DNA of 64,000 nucleotides from Posidonia oceanica. Its lineage: Eukaryota; Streptophyta; Magnoliopsida; Alismatales; Posidoniaceae. The stretch spans positions 43,100,001-43,164,000 of the forward strand of contig JAZBRS010000035.1 in the NCBI GenBank assembly GCA_037176725.1. Direction: 5' to 3'. How positions within the stretch are numbered: position 1 is the stretch's first letter; every line of letters starts with the position of its first letter. Both the position numbers and the translations under genes were made by a program. The notes under the pieces are model-generated. The model ran no database searches. It saw nothing but the letters and a program-made list of their open reading frames with translations, and was not told where the DNA came from. This document shows, in pieces, positions 11,201 through 21,222 of this stretch.

Positions 11201-11889
11201 GCATCCCTTTGCACACACTAAGCACCTTTAGCTCCCCTTCACCTGGGAGGACTTTTTGCACACCCCTAGGACCTCCTGAACACCTAGATCTGCTCTTCTC
11301 CTCTGTTCTGGCCTTCTTGCCTTGAAGCTGCGATATCTTCCGATCCGGCCGTTGGATCTTCTCAAGCAAGCTGCCCAGGCGACCGCAGCGAAGCGATCTT
11401 CAGCATGGGTCAAGCAGATCTCAGATCAGGCTCCCGGATTTCTAGGTATGTCCTCCTGAACCCCTGCATTGCATTCATTTGCATGCCATTTGCATAGTTT
11501 TCCTCGTTTTCGATTTCTGTTTCTTTGAGCATGTAGAATAGGGCCTCCTTTTCTTGTCTATCAGCTCAGATTTCCATTTTGCGTTTCCCTATGTGTTTTG
11601 TGTTGAGTTTTCCCCGGATTTACCACTTAATGTGACTTTCTTCCCCCTTTTCCACGATCCGATCGCATCGCGAGCTTTGGGCAGCATGCGAGACACACCG
11701 TGGAACGGTTCAGTGGGAAATGGTCGCAAAAGGTGTGGTAATCCCTCCGTTTGCTCACTCTCCCCTTTGTAGGTCTTCACACCTACCCTGGGTGGTCCTA
11801 AACAACGTCTGTTCTTACACACACATTGTTTTGCTCCTGTTTGGCATCTTCTGATCTCTTCTTTGCATTTAGCATTCGCACAGCTTTCC

Positions 11890-12140
11890 GAGGTTTTATC
11901 TCGCTGTTTTGGCACCGTTTTGCGTGCCCGTTCTCGTTTTGGCACCGTTTTGCGTGCCTGCTTTGTCTTTCACGTCGTTTTGCGCGCTCGCCCTGTTTTT
12001 GGCACAGTTTTGCGTGCCTGTCATCGTCTTTTGCACCGATTTACGTGCCGCCTTGCTTTCTCGCCTGTTTTGCGTGCCGACCTTGTTTTTTTGCACCGTT
12101 TTGCACGCTCTATTGTTTTTTGCCTCGTTTTGCATGTTTT
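11890..12140 (+). repeat. 30-bp minisatellite GTTTTGCGTGCC in LTR A
   Basis: The core word GTTTTGCGTGCC starts at 11917, 11947, 11977, 12007, 12038, 12067, 12098 and 12127, a 29-31-bp period. Since 30 is a multiple of 3, artefactual ORFs run through it on both strands. Confidence 0.85.
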
Positions 12141-12439
12141 ACGCTGTTTTCTCTTACAAGTCGATTGCATTGCATGGTTTTACCGTTGTTTTGCTTTTTC
12201 GCCTGCATTTGCATGTAGGGCTGTGATGCTTACTGTCTGGAGTTCTCACGAGCTAGGTTTCGCCTGGTTCGGAACACAGACAGTGTAGCTGAGCACTTAG
12301 ACAGCACATTTACTTCCTTTCTTTGCATCTCCCCACTTAGAGCACACCTTGAGCATTCATTTAGGCATTCATAGGCACATAGGCATTCAATCCTGCATTT
12401 CCCTGCATATGCGAGCGTAAGCCTAGAAAGACCGATTCT

Positions 12440-12480
12440 CGGGCGTGTCGGGGGTGCCTAACACCTTCCCTGCACGTAAC
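12440..12480 (+). promoter_or_regulatory. Conserved LTR tail motif GGTGCCTAACACCTTCC
   Basis: This block is almost unchanged in all LTRs here, at 13028, 19357, 40468 and 56054. GGTG pairs with CACC around CCTAA and GGGG with CCCC. From memory, similar words are common near the 3' end of other plant Tat/Ogre-type LTRs. It may mark RNA processing or U5 function. Confidence 0.6.
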
Positions 12481-12792
12481 AGGAGTCCTTGCCCTGTCTT
12501 TTGGCCTGTAGTGACCATACTGCCCTTATCCTAGGCTAGAGTCATCTCATTTGCATGTATTTGCATTTGTTTCCTTTGCATTGCTTTGCTTTGCATTTCT
12601 TGCTTGGTTTTGCGTGTTAATTCACGCATTTCCCCCGGTTTTCCTTGTCTCCCGTTAATAGACTTGGTGGCGACTCTGATTTGTCTTATCTTTCTCTTTT
12701 CTCCTCGATTTCAAGTGTTTTCGAGTCGAGCCTCTTCCTCGGATCCAATCGCCGCTAAAATAGCGAGCCTGATTCCGATCGGGATCGCTACA

Positions 12793-13389
12793 GTAACTGA
12801 GCACATAGATCGCACGTTTATTTTCTTTCTGCGCATCACAACACTTAGAGCATGTATTCGCGCATGTTTATTTCAACATACATGACATTTAGGCATTTAA
12901 GCATTTAGACATTCATCTGAGCACCCATAGCATAGGTATAGCATCCCTCGTCCCTTGGACGTATAGTTAGGCAATCATCGCCGATATCCTGTAAATGTGA
13001 GCGAGAATAGCCAAGAAAGACCAATTTCGGGCGTGTCGGGCGTGCCTAATACCTTCCCTGTGCGTAACAAGAGTCCTTACCCTTTCTCTGGACACGTAAT
13101 GACCGTTTTACCCTTAACCTTGGCACGAGTCATCCCTTTTGCATAGTTTTGCATTCATTTTGAAGTTTTCCTGTTCTCCCTGGTTTTTCTCGTCTCCTGA
13201 TTGAATAGACTAGGTGGCGACTCCCTTTTGTCTTATCTCTTTTATCTTCGCATTTTCCCAGTGTTTTCGAGTCGAGTTTCTCCATGGATTCACTACCGAC
13301 AACGGCTTCTTCCTCCTCTCACGGCACGATCGCATCGCGAGCTATGGTAGCATGTGAGGCCCGCCGTGGGCTCCCGAGAAGAGGTCACA
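12793..13389 (+). repeat. 5' LTR remnant of element C
   Basis: The 597 bases align without length change to 55819-56415 at the end of the 3' LTR. The left part of this LTR should lie left of element A, outside the window. It ends GAGGTCACA, followed six bases later by the primer site. Confidence 0.88.
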
Positions 13390-13395
13390 GGAAAG

Positions 13396-13413
13396 TGGCG
13401 ACTCTACTGGGGA
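13396..13413 (+). promoter_or_regulatory. tRNA-Arg primer binding site, element C
   Basis: TGGCGACTCTACTGGGGA differs at two positions from the complement of plant tRNA-Arg 3' end (TGGCGACTCCGCTGGGGA), which element B matches perfectly. It starts six bases after the LTR. Confidence 0.85.
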
Positions 13414-14282
13414 TTTTAGACTCCAGCTTTCGTTTTGACTTTCTCACTTACTTGGACTTCACATTTTGCTTGACTATTGCCTGTTTCCTTGCTTTACTAC
13501 TTGCCTTATGCCTGTTTATATGCCTTACTGCTTACATTGCCCTTATTTGTTTTGTTTATGCACTATACTTGCCTTTTGAGTGATGATTGCTTCATTTTAC
13601 ACAAATATGCTATGCCACTTCACTGATACACATGCCATGCTTGTATATGCCTTTTGATGTGTTGATTGTCTCTGTTTTCACTAATCATGTGACATGACAC
13701 TAGCACATAATATGAGCATGCCTTTTGTAATGATGTGTGTTGCTTGGTTGCCATGTTTGGATGATCTTCTTCCCCTTTTTGCATTAAGCCTAAGGCCAAT
13801 TAGAGATTGATTTGTTTTCCCCCATGGTTAACTAAAAGTGGCAAGTAAAAAGCAAATCTAGGAGCTACTAGAGACTCAAACACACCTTCATCCCCTTTGA
13901 GTTAATAAAACGTGCAAGATAAAAGACTCTAATCATATTGCATGAAGCATCATATAGGGCATGCATCTTCTCATCCCTGAGTCCTCCTACTAGTTTGAGA
14001 AGGATGGTCTCGGTCTTTTCCCTCATCGTTTTGGCGTGTGGTGGATTGATCGGTCCGTCCCCCCTTGTCTAGGGTCGCGTCGGTCTTAGTAAAGTGTACA
14101 GCCTTTGCTTTGGTAAGGGCCGAGACTCTTAACGCACCACCCGTTGTTTACCTGAGCTTTGGCCAGTTTAGACGGGAGCCCTTACTTTCTGACTGAGTCG
14201 TTGACCCATACACCTAAGAGGTCAGAAGTAGACAACCTACTAGAACACACTAGATTGGTGAGAGAGAGAGCATGCTAGACAG

Positions 14283-14287
14283 CATAC
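14283..14287 (+). repeat. Target-site duplication of element B, left copy
   Basis: CATAC directly before the 5' LTR matches CATAC directly after the 3' LTR (40870-40874). Confidence 0.9.
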
Positions 14288-16940
14288 TGTTGACACCCCA
14301 TTTTGACAGGCTGGATCGTTTGGAGCCTTCCGGTGGCTGCTGGACCCGAACCCAGACCCAATCTACACCTTCCTCTCCTTCTTTTCCCTCGAAACAAGCC
14401 TGAACTTGACCTGAGCTTACCCCCCTTTCCCGAACATGAAAACCCACCAAAATCCATAGGAACACTCACCCCTGATGACTTAGTAAACCCACCAAAAAGC
14501 CTGCGAAATCTCAAACCAGACCCCTCCCAAAAACCCTAGGAAACTTAGGCAAAACTACCCTTTTTCTACGCCTCAAAACCCCTCCAAAACTTCCTCAGAA
14601 CCAAACCAAAACTCCGGGACCAGAACTAGAAACCCTAGACCCCACACTCGCCAAATTTCACCCCTTTCGGAGACCTTTAAGACCCCTTTTCACTGGAATT
14701 ATCGTTTTCTCTCTCCGGGATTATCATTTTCTCTCTCCTCTCTCTCTCCTGATTATCGTCTCTCTTTTCATCCCCTTCTCGCCCTCCTTCTGGCTTGGCA
14801 GCGGGCCCCCTTTGTACTCCTATCCCTTCTCTACCTTATTCCTATTTTTATTTTATTTTTACCATCTTCCTTGAATTTTAAAAAAACTTTTCCCTCAAAC
14901 CTACCTCTTTCCCTTTTATTCCCTTTTTTCCTCTTTTCTTCTTCTTTTTCTTTTCTTCTTCCTTCCTTTGCAAAAAACCTCAAAAATCCTTAAAAATCTG
15001 TAAAACCCCAAGACCTAAAAGAAACAAATCAGAATCCCCAGAAAAAGCAATTAAAAACATTAAATAAGTAATTAAAAACCCAAACTTAATTAAATCAAGC
15101 TAAAAAGAAAATCAAGCATGCAAACTAAAAAATGCAAAACAAACTAAAATAAAATACTGTAAAATCAACTAAAAAACTGAAATAAAATCAGAACCTACCA
15201 AAAATGAAAACCCCACTAAAAGAATTAAAAAACAAACCCTAGAGAGAAGAATTAAAAATCAAATACTAAAACAAGTAATTAAAGAGAACAAAAAACTTAA
15301 CCTAATAAACATAAGAAAAAAACAACATAAGAACTTAATTAAAAAAGGAAAAGAAAATACAGTTAAAAGACCTAAAATACTTAATCAAATCAGGAAAAAT
15401 CCAACTAAAAAAACATCAAGAAGAATTAACAAATGAAAAACAAAAGCATGGATCAAAAGACTTAAAAAAGGAAAATACAAAAGACTAGAACTAAAAGCCC
15501 AAAACCCACTCAAAATAATATAAAAATAAATCCTAAAAATCCTAATTAACATCCTAAAATACTTAACAAGAAAACACAATTTTAAAAAACAATTTAAAAG
15601 AATTTAACCAACACTTAGTCAAGTGGAAAATGAATTAACAACAAAAGAAAACCCTAAAACCCTAATCAAGCCTAAAACACACTAATTAACCTGAAAAAGA
15701 TCATTGAAAAATCCAGATAAACGTCTAACCTACAACCCAAGTCATCCCATATTTTTATTTATTTTTATCTTATTTTCTCCTATTTTTTCTTTCCATCTTT
15801 CTTTCTTCCTTCTTTTTTATTTTCCTTTTCTTCCTTACTGGGCTTATCAGCCCGTTCACCTTTTTTCTCCTTTTTTCAAAATTCGGCCCGCAGCCCGTTG
15901 CGACAGTCCTCCGTCTTCCTCACTTCCTCCCGCGCGTTGCAGTGCTACAGTAGCACGCCGCCTGCGCTCCTGCAACGCTGCCCCGACCTGTCACCTCCTG
16001 CTCCAGCCAGGCGCGCGCCGAAGCGTCGTCCTCGCACCTGCCACCGCCTCTCCGCAGTGCTCATTGGTCACAGACCTGCAAAGCTAAAGGAGGGGTGGTC
16101 AGGACTCAGAGCGGGAGGAAGAGGGGAAATCAGAGTGCTTTTCAGGAGGGAGAGAGGGAGAAGAAAGGGGGATTGATCCGGAGAAGAGAGGAGGAGAGTT
16201 CCAGAGGATTCCCAGCGAGAGAGACCACGGTTCCCCCTCGGACATCCACCCAGAAACACCCGACCTCTGGCTCTTCCTTCCACAGCGAACCAGAGCCTGA
16301 AGCACCCCCAAAATCCTCCGGAACTCGTCCCCCAACCTCGCCAAGCCCCCCTGCAACTCTTCCCCTCCTTTCTGCATCGAGAACCAACCCACATTCCGCC
16401 GGAAGCCGCCTGAAACCCAGATCGAACCCAACACAACTCCCCTCAGCAATTCCCTCCACTCCTGCCCACAACCTTCTCCCAAGGTCCGCCCCGAGACTCA
16501 CCAAACCTCCACCTTTCCAGAGCCCCCGACCTCGAACCCAACCATCCACCACAGCCCCCAAACTTCACCACAAACACCTGTGCCGCCCACAGTCCAGAAA
16601 TCCGACCGACTCCCAAATCCCCTCCACAGACTCCAGAGCAGCAATCCAACTGCCCAGAACCATTCGCCGAACCTCCAGCTACCTCCCCTAAGCTCCCGCT
16701 CGATCCAGAGAGCAACACGCCGCCCCACTCACCTCCGGCGGCCCTCAGTCGACCCACCAACTGCCTTCTCCCGCCCGAGCCACAGAAGTCCCGCTCGAAC
16801 ATCTGGGAAGCACCGGAAGGACGCTCCGAGGCAGCTCCAGCCGTCGCGAGCCACTGAGGACGTCCGCAGCGACCGGACGACGTCCGCCGGCCGTCTCCAA
16901 CTCTGCCGAGATCGGGGGCACTTTCTAGACACCACCGCAG

Positions 16941-16942
16941 GT
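16941..16942 (+). promoter_or_regulatory. Candidate 5' splice site of a leader intron (element B)
   Basis: CCACCGCAG/GTAATAAC is close to the plant donor consensus and ends a GC-rich exon-like zone. With the acceptor at 21042 it would define an intron of about 4.1 kb that removes the primer site from spliced RNA. The copy in the 3' LTR is at 37750. Confidence 0.4.
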
Positions 16943-17269
16943 AATAACTGACCTCCCCCACTCCCTCTCCTCCTCCTGCTGCTCCTCCGCCGGTCAGAAG
17001 CCGCTTCCGCACATTCCAGATGCTCCAGCAGCACGCCGGCCTTCCTATCTTCTCCGGCGCCGGTAGCTTGTCTTCCGGGCGCTCCAGCCACTGGAACGCC
17101 GCTCCGATGCTGCCCAGAGCTCCGCACGGTCACCAGCACCGCCCTCCACCGGTCTGCACCTCCTCAGCCTCCCTTGTCGGCGGCCACAAGCACTGCAAGC
17201 TCTGCTGCTACAGTGTCCGTCGCCGCCGACGAGCCACTGTTCACTTATTTTTCAGTTGATAAAGTTTTT

Positions 17270-18100
17270 GGTGCAAATATTGCATTTATGCCTTAAGTTC
17301 TTATTTTTTTTGCGTTTTAGTCCTCAGTTTACTTATTTCGCTTAGTTCTTAATTACATACCATGCTAAATTGCACAAAACATCTGTATTTCTCTGCATTT
17401 GCTTTTCAGTCCCTCCACTGTGCGTTTCAGTTATAAATTTTTGTGCTTTAGCCCCTCTGTTTTTGATTATTGCACTTAGATCCTGTTTTAAATCAGCCTA
17501 TTTAATTACATGCATTTTACCATGCTGCATTGCATTCTAGGTCCTTGCATTTTACTGTTTTTGCATTCAGGTCCCATGCACTGTAGAACTTAGGGTTTAT
17601 TTTCTTGTTTTGCATACTGCATTGCACATTTGCCCCCCCAGTTTTTGCATATTTGCATTTAGGTCCATTTTAAATGGACAGTAACTCTGGCATGCATATT
17701 TAGCTTATTACATCGCATTTTTGACCCTGATCTTTTTAAAAATCACACTGTAGTCCTGTAATCTATTTTTCAGAGTATATTTTGCATATAAAATTGCATT
17801 TTCAAACCCCGCATGATTTGAAAATCACACATAGAGCCTTGCATCTTTTGAAAAATTATGTGAAAAGACTGTTTTACCCCTAGGTTGCATTTTAACCCCC
17901 ATGCTTGCAAAAATTGCATGTAGGCCCTCCACTCGCATCCTCGGACTCCCTAGAACCCCTGTTTTCTGGAAAATTTGCATCTTAGCCCCTTCCTTTTTCA
18001 AAAATACTTTTAAACCCCCGTTCTTTCCAAATGGCTTTTCCTTGTCTTCTCTAGCTTTGCATAGCATTCCGCATCCATTTAATCTTGCATTTAAGCTCCC
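17270..18100 (+). repeat. Degenerate GCAT / AGGTCC repeat zone in 5' LTR B
   Basis: Same LTR component as 10200-11200, with AGGTCC, AGTCC and GCATTT words at irregular 40-60-base steps. No gene. Confidence 0.6.
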
Positions 18101-18389
18101 CTTTGCATACACCAAGCACTTCTAACTCCCCTTCACTTGGGAGGACCTTCAGCACACCCCTAGGACCTCCTGAACACTTAGATCTATTCTTCTCTCCTGT
18201 TCTGGCCCTTCTGCTTCGGAGCCGCGATATCTTTCAATCCGACCGTTGGATCTCCCCAAGTAAGCTGCCCAGGCGACCGCAGCGAGGCGCTCTTCAGCAT
18301 GGACCAAACAGATCTCCGATCAGACTCCCGGATCTCCAGGTATATCTTCCTGAACTTTTGCACTGCATTCATTTTGCATGCCATTTGCA

Positions 18390-19060
18390 CCGTTTTGCGT
18401 GCCTTTTAGTTTCTTCGCCTCGTTTTGCGTGCCATCGCGTTTTATCGCTCCGTTTTGCGCGCCGCTTCTTTGTCTTGCACCGTTTTGCCTGCCTTTTAGT
18501 TTTTTGCCTCGTTTTGCGCATTTCCAAGTTTTCTCGTTCCGTTTTGCGTGCCATCTCTTTGTCTTGCACCGTTTGGCGTGCCCTTTAGGTTTTTCGCCTC
18601 GTTTTGCGTGTTTTCAAGTTTCCTCACTCCGTTTTGCGTGCCACTTCTTTGTCTCGCACCGTTTTGCGTGCCCTTTAGTTTTCTTGCCTCGTTTTGCGCG
18701 CTTTCAAGTTTTCTCGCTCCGTTTTCCGTGCCACCTCTTTGTCTTGCACCGTTTTGCGTGCCTCTTAGTTTTTTGCCTCGTTTTGCGTGCCGCTCCTCTG
18801 TCTTGCACCGTTTTGCGTGCCCTTTAGTTTTCTTGCCTCGTTTTGCGCGCAGTCTTGTTTTCCTGCACCGTTTTGCGTGCCCTTTCGTTTTCTCGTCTCG
18901 TTTTGCGTGCCCTGGTGTTTTCTTGCCCAGTTTTGCGCCCTTCTTTCGTTTTCTCGCACGGTTTTGCGTTCTTGTTCCATTTCTTGCCCCATTTTGCGTG
19001 TCAACCCTGTTCTCGCATCTTTTTGCATACTTCTTTCGTTCCTCGCACTGTTTTACGCCG
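18390..19060 (+). repeat. 30-bp / 90-bp higher-order minisatellite in 5' LTR B
   Basis: Monomers of 30 bp start with GTTTTGCGTGCC or a variant, and three distinct monomers form a 90-bp unit. The marker word GTCTTGCACC, or GTCTCGCACC at 18651, starts at 18471, 18561, 18651, 18741 and 18800, giving five copies with one 30-bp monomer missing at the end. The 3' LTR has eight copies. Confidence 0.93.
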
Positions 19061-19356
19061 TTTTCCCTTGCACGTCGATTGCATTGCATGGTTTTCCCGC
19101 TGTTTTGTTTTATCGCCTGCATTTGCATATAGGGCGGTGATGCTTACTGTCCGGAGTTCTCACGAGCCAGGTTTCGCCCGGTTCGGAACACAGACAGCGT
19201 TGCTGAGCGTTTAGATTGCACGTTTACTTCCTCGCATCGTCTTTTATCGCTTAGAGCACACCCTTGAGCATGTAGACAGGCATCCATTGGCACTTAGGCA
19301 TTCAAAGTCTGCATTTCCCTGCATATGCGAGCGTAAGCCTAGAAAGACCGATTCTC

Positions 19357-19396
19357 GGGCGTGTCGGGGGTGCCTAACACCTTCCCCGTGCGTAAC
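19357..19396 (+). promoter_or_regulatory. Conserved LTR tail motif (5' LTR B)
   Basis: GTGCCTAACACCTTCC block as in LTR A, unchanged at its core in LTRs A, B and C. Confidence 0.6.
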
Positions 19397-19583
19397 AAGA
19401 GTCCTTACCCTCTCTTGGCCCGCAATGACCATATTGCCCTTGTCCTAGGCACGAGTCACCTCATTTGCATTCATTTGCATCTTATTTCTTCTGCATTGCC
19501 TTGCATTGCATTTCTTGCTCGGTTTTGCGTGATTATTCACGCATTTCCCCGGTTTTCCTCGTCTTCCGATTTAATAGACTTGG

Positions 19584-19594
19584 TGGCGACTCCG
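19584..19594 (+). other. Primer-site-like word inside the LTR
   Basis: TGGCGACTCCG repeats the first 11 bases of the true primer site, 176 bases upstream of it. Element C has TGGCGACTCC at 13215, also 174 bases before its LTR end, and LTR A has TGGCGACTC at 12668. Confidence 0.7.
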
Positions 19595-19755
19595 ATTTTG
19601 TCTTATCTTCTTCTTTTCTTTCCCTTTTTCCCCCTTTTAAATGTTTTCGAGTTAGGTCTTCCTTCTCGGACATAGCCGCTTATAGTGAGCCTGATTCCGA
19701 TCGGTGCACGCGAGCTTTGGCATCGTGCATGGACGATCCGAACACCGGGATTACT

Positions 19756-20045
19756 ACAGTGGCGACTCCGCTGGGGATACTAGACTCCGGCTTTCGCCTC
19801 CGCTTTCGCTCGTTTGGGATTTGCTTTATTTGTTTGCCTTTGTGCCTTCTGCCTTGCTTTTGCTTGCTTGTTTGCCTGTCTGCTTCGCCCAGCGAAGTCG
19901 ACAGTGGCGACTCCGCTGGGGATACTAGACTCCGGCTTTCGCCTCCGCTTTCGCTCGTTTGGGATTTGCTTTCTTTGTTTGCCTTTGTGTTTCCTTTGTC
20001 TGTTTTGCTCGCTTTTCTGTGCAAACACCTAGAAAGTCGCCTTGT
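19756..20045 (+). repeat. Tandem duplication of the primer-site segment, 145 bp
   Basis: ACAGTGGCGACTCCGCTGGG starts at 19756 and again at 19901. About 90 bases are nearly identical in both copies, after which they drift. A second perfect primer site therefore lies 145 bases inside the leader. Confidence 0.9.
19760..19777 (+). promoter_or_regulatory. tRNA-Arg primer binding site, element B (second copy at 19905-19922)
   Basis: TGGCGACTCCGCTGGGGA is the exact complement of the 3' end, with CCA, of a plant tRNA-Arg. It starts one base after the LTR. tRNA-Arg priming is characteristic of Ogre-type elements. Confidence 0.93.
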
Positions 20046-21009
20046 GGCTACTTTGCCTAGGCTTCGCACCCTTTTTATCTCGGTTTGCGCTCTCTTTTGC
20101 TTGGCTTTGCTTCTGTGCTTGTTTATTTACTTATTGCCTTGCTTATGCTCTTATTTCCTTTACGGCTTACTTGTCTTTATTTTCTTTGCCCTACTTGCTT
20201 ATTATTGGTTCAATTCTCACATATTGCATGTCTACATACCTGTTTGGCAATAATACATGCTTTTTGAATGATGAATGCTTCCTTTTACACACCTGCTATG
20301 TCACTACACACGCACATACTTCACATACATGCCTTTTGACTTGATGAATGTTTTTCTTCATCATTATGTTCACCAACACTTGCACATGCCATGCGCATGC
20401 CTTTTGTTGTGTTGTATGATTGTTTGCTTGCCATGCTTGATTGATTTTCTTCCCTTTCGCACTTGCCATGCCTAGGATAGTAGAAACTTGCCTGTTCTCC
20501 CCATGGTTAACTAAAAAATGCAAGTAAAAGAATTCCTAGGGGCAACTAGAGACTCTGAACAATCCTTCACTCCCTTTGGTTAATAAAATGCGCAAGATAA
20601 AAGACTTTAATCATTTGCATAAGCATCATATAGGGCATGCATTCTTCTCCTCTGAGTCCACCTACTAGTCTGCGAAGGACGGTTCCGGCTTCTCACCCCG
20701 ATGCTTTGGCATGGTGTGAGTCGGTCGGTCTGTCCCCCCTTGTCCGGGGTCGTGTCGGTGTTAGTGGAGGGTACCACCCACGCTTTGGCGGGGTAGAGGC
20801 CACCAACGCACCACTCTGTCATTACCTGAGCTTTGGGCAGGGAGGTAGACAGGGAGCCTACTTTTCTGACTTGAGTCGGTGACCCGTACACCCAGGGATA
20901 CCCGAAGTAGACAACCTTGCTAGGAAACACTAGTTAGGTGAGGGGGGCATACTAGAAAGCATACATGACATTCATGCCATAACATAATGCATTTTGCATC
21001 TCTTTCTTT

Positions 21010-21042
21010 TCTAACCCTAGTTTCCCGTTGTGTTTTTAGCAG
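21010..21042 (+). promoter_or_regulatory. Candidate branch point and 3' splice site before gag
   Basis: TTCTAACCC (branch-point-like CTAAC) is followed by a T-rich tract and TTTTTAGCAG, ending at 21042, 180 bases before the gag ATG. Element C has GTTGTTGCTAACAG ending at 41594 at the equivalent place. Confidence 0.4.
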
Positions 21043-21222
21043 AGTTCAGTAAGCGATCTCCTTAGCTAGAGCTCGGGTCTCTCCTTTGCTGACATCTCTG
21101 CTGAGACACCTGTGCTCGACCATCCTTTTTCTGAGCTACCCGTCTTTGCGAGCATAGCTCCTCGTAGAGCCCGTCCCCTTTTCCCTCGTCGCAGCCCCGT
21201 TTTGACTCGCTCTCGGTCAGCA

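Larger units (their letters stand above)
1..12792 (+). mobile_element. Element A: Tat/Ogre-type LTR retrotransposon, 5' part outside window
   Basis: This is the 3' portion of an autonomous-type Ty3/gypsy element. In order it holds the end of the second RNase H and the integrase, a spacer, an extra ORF, 3' tandem repeats, a polypurine tract and a whole 3' LTR. The LTR terminus at 12792 (...GCTACA) abuts sequence that is the interior of element C's LTR. Element A therefore appears to have inserted into C's 5' LTR, with GTAAC (12793-12797) as the predicted right target duplication. The left end of the element and the left duplication lie outside the window. Its pol and third ORF both carry stop codons, so this copy is defective. 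Confidence 0.88.
6853..12792 (+). repeat. 3' LTR of element A, 5.94 kb
   Basis: It begins TGTTGATACCCC after the polypurine tract and ends GATCGCTACA. The start, the conserved blocks and the end align with the element B LTR, though it is clearly diverged. Internal zones in order are a C/A-rich start, a C/T-rich block (7260-7540), an A-rich tract with almost no structure (7560-8280), a C/T- and GC-rich zone (8340-10190), a degenerate GCAT/AGGTCC zone (10200-11200), a GTTTTGCGTGCC minisatellite (11890-12140) and a conserved tail. Relative to B it has about 370 extra bases near 11490-11860. Short ORFs inside it are compositional. Confidence 0.9.
13390..14287 (+). other. Leader of element C, left part
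   Basis: This is the untranslated leader between the primer site and the element B insertion. It is T-rich with TTGCC/TTTGCC words, then has a conserved block (13960-14240) that matches 20630-20930 in B and 41190-41490 in the right part of C's leader. Conserved features include CCTT/AAGG around TGCTTTGGT at 14102-14118. No coding frame is seen. Confidence 0.7.
14288..19758 (+). repeat. 5' LTR of element B, 5,471 bp
   Basis: It begins TGTTGACACCCC and ends GGGATTACTACA, two bases before the primer site. Zones are a C-rich start, a C/T block (14690-14960), an A-rich tract (14970-15710), T/C- and GC-rich parts (15740-17250), the degenerate AGGTCC zone, a 30/90-bp minisatellite (18390-19060) and a conserved tail. 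It is collinear with 35097-40869 with an offset of 20,809 before the minisatellite and 21,111 after it. Confidence 0.96.
19759..21222 (+). other. Leader of element B, untranslated, with conserved hairpins
   Basis: This is a 1.46-kb leader without a sustained frame. The block 20630-20930 is shared with element C leaders and contains small hairpins around CTTTGG. CTCAC..ATGC/GCAT..GTGAG spans 20692-20720, and ACCC.CGC/GCG.GGGT spans 20776-20794 with loop TTTG. A packaging or dimerisation role is plausible by position. Confidence 0.65.

Noticed and set aside
12793..13389. Part of LTR A, making one 6.5-kb LTR ending at the primer site
   Set aside because: LTR A already shows its own CA end at 12792 matching the end of LTR B, and the following 597 bases equal the end of LTR C exactly in length.
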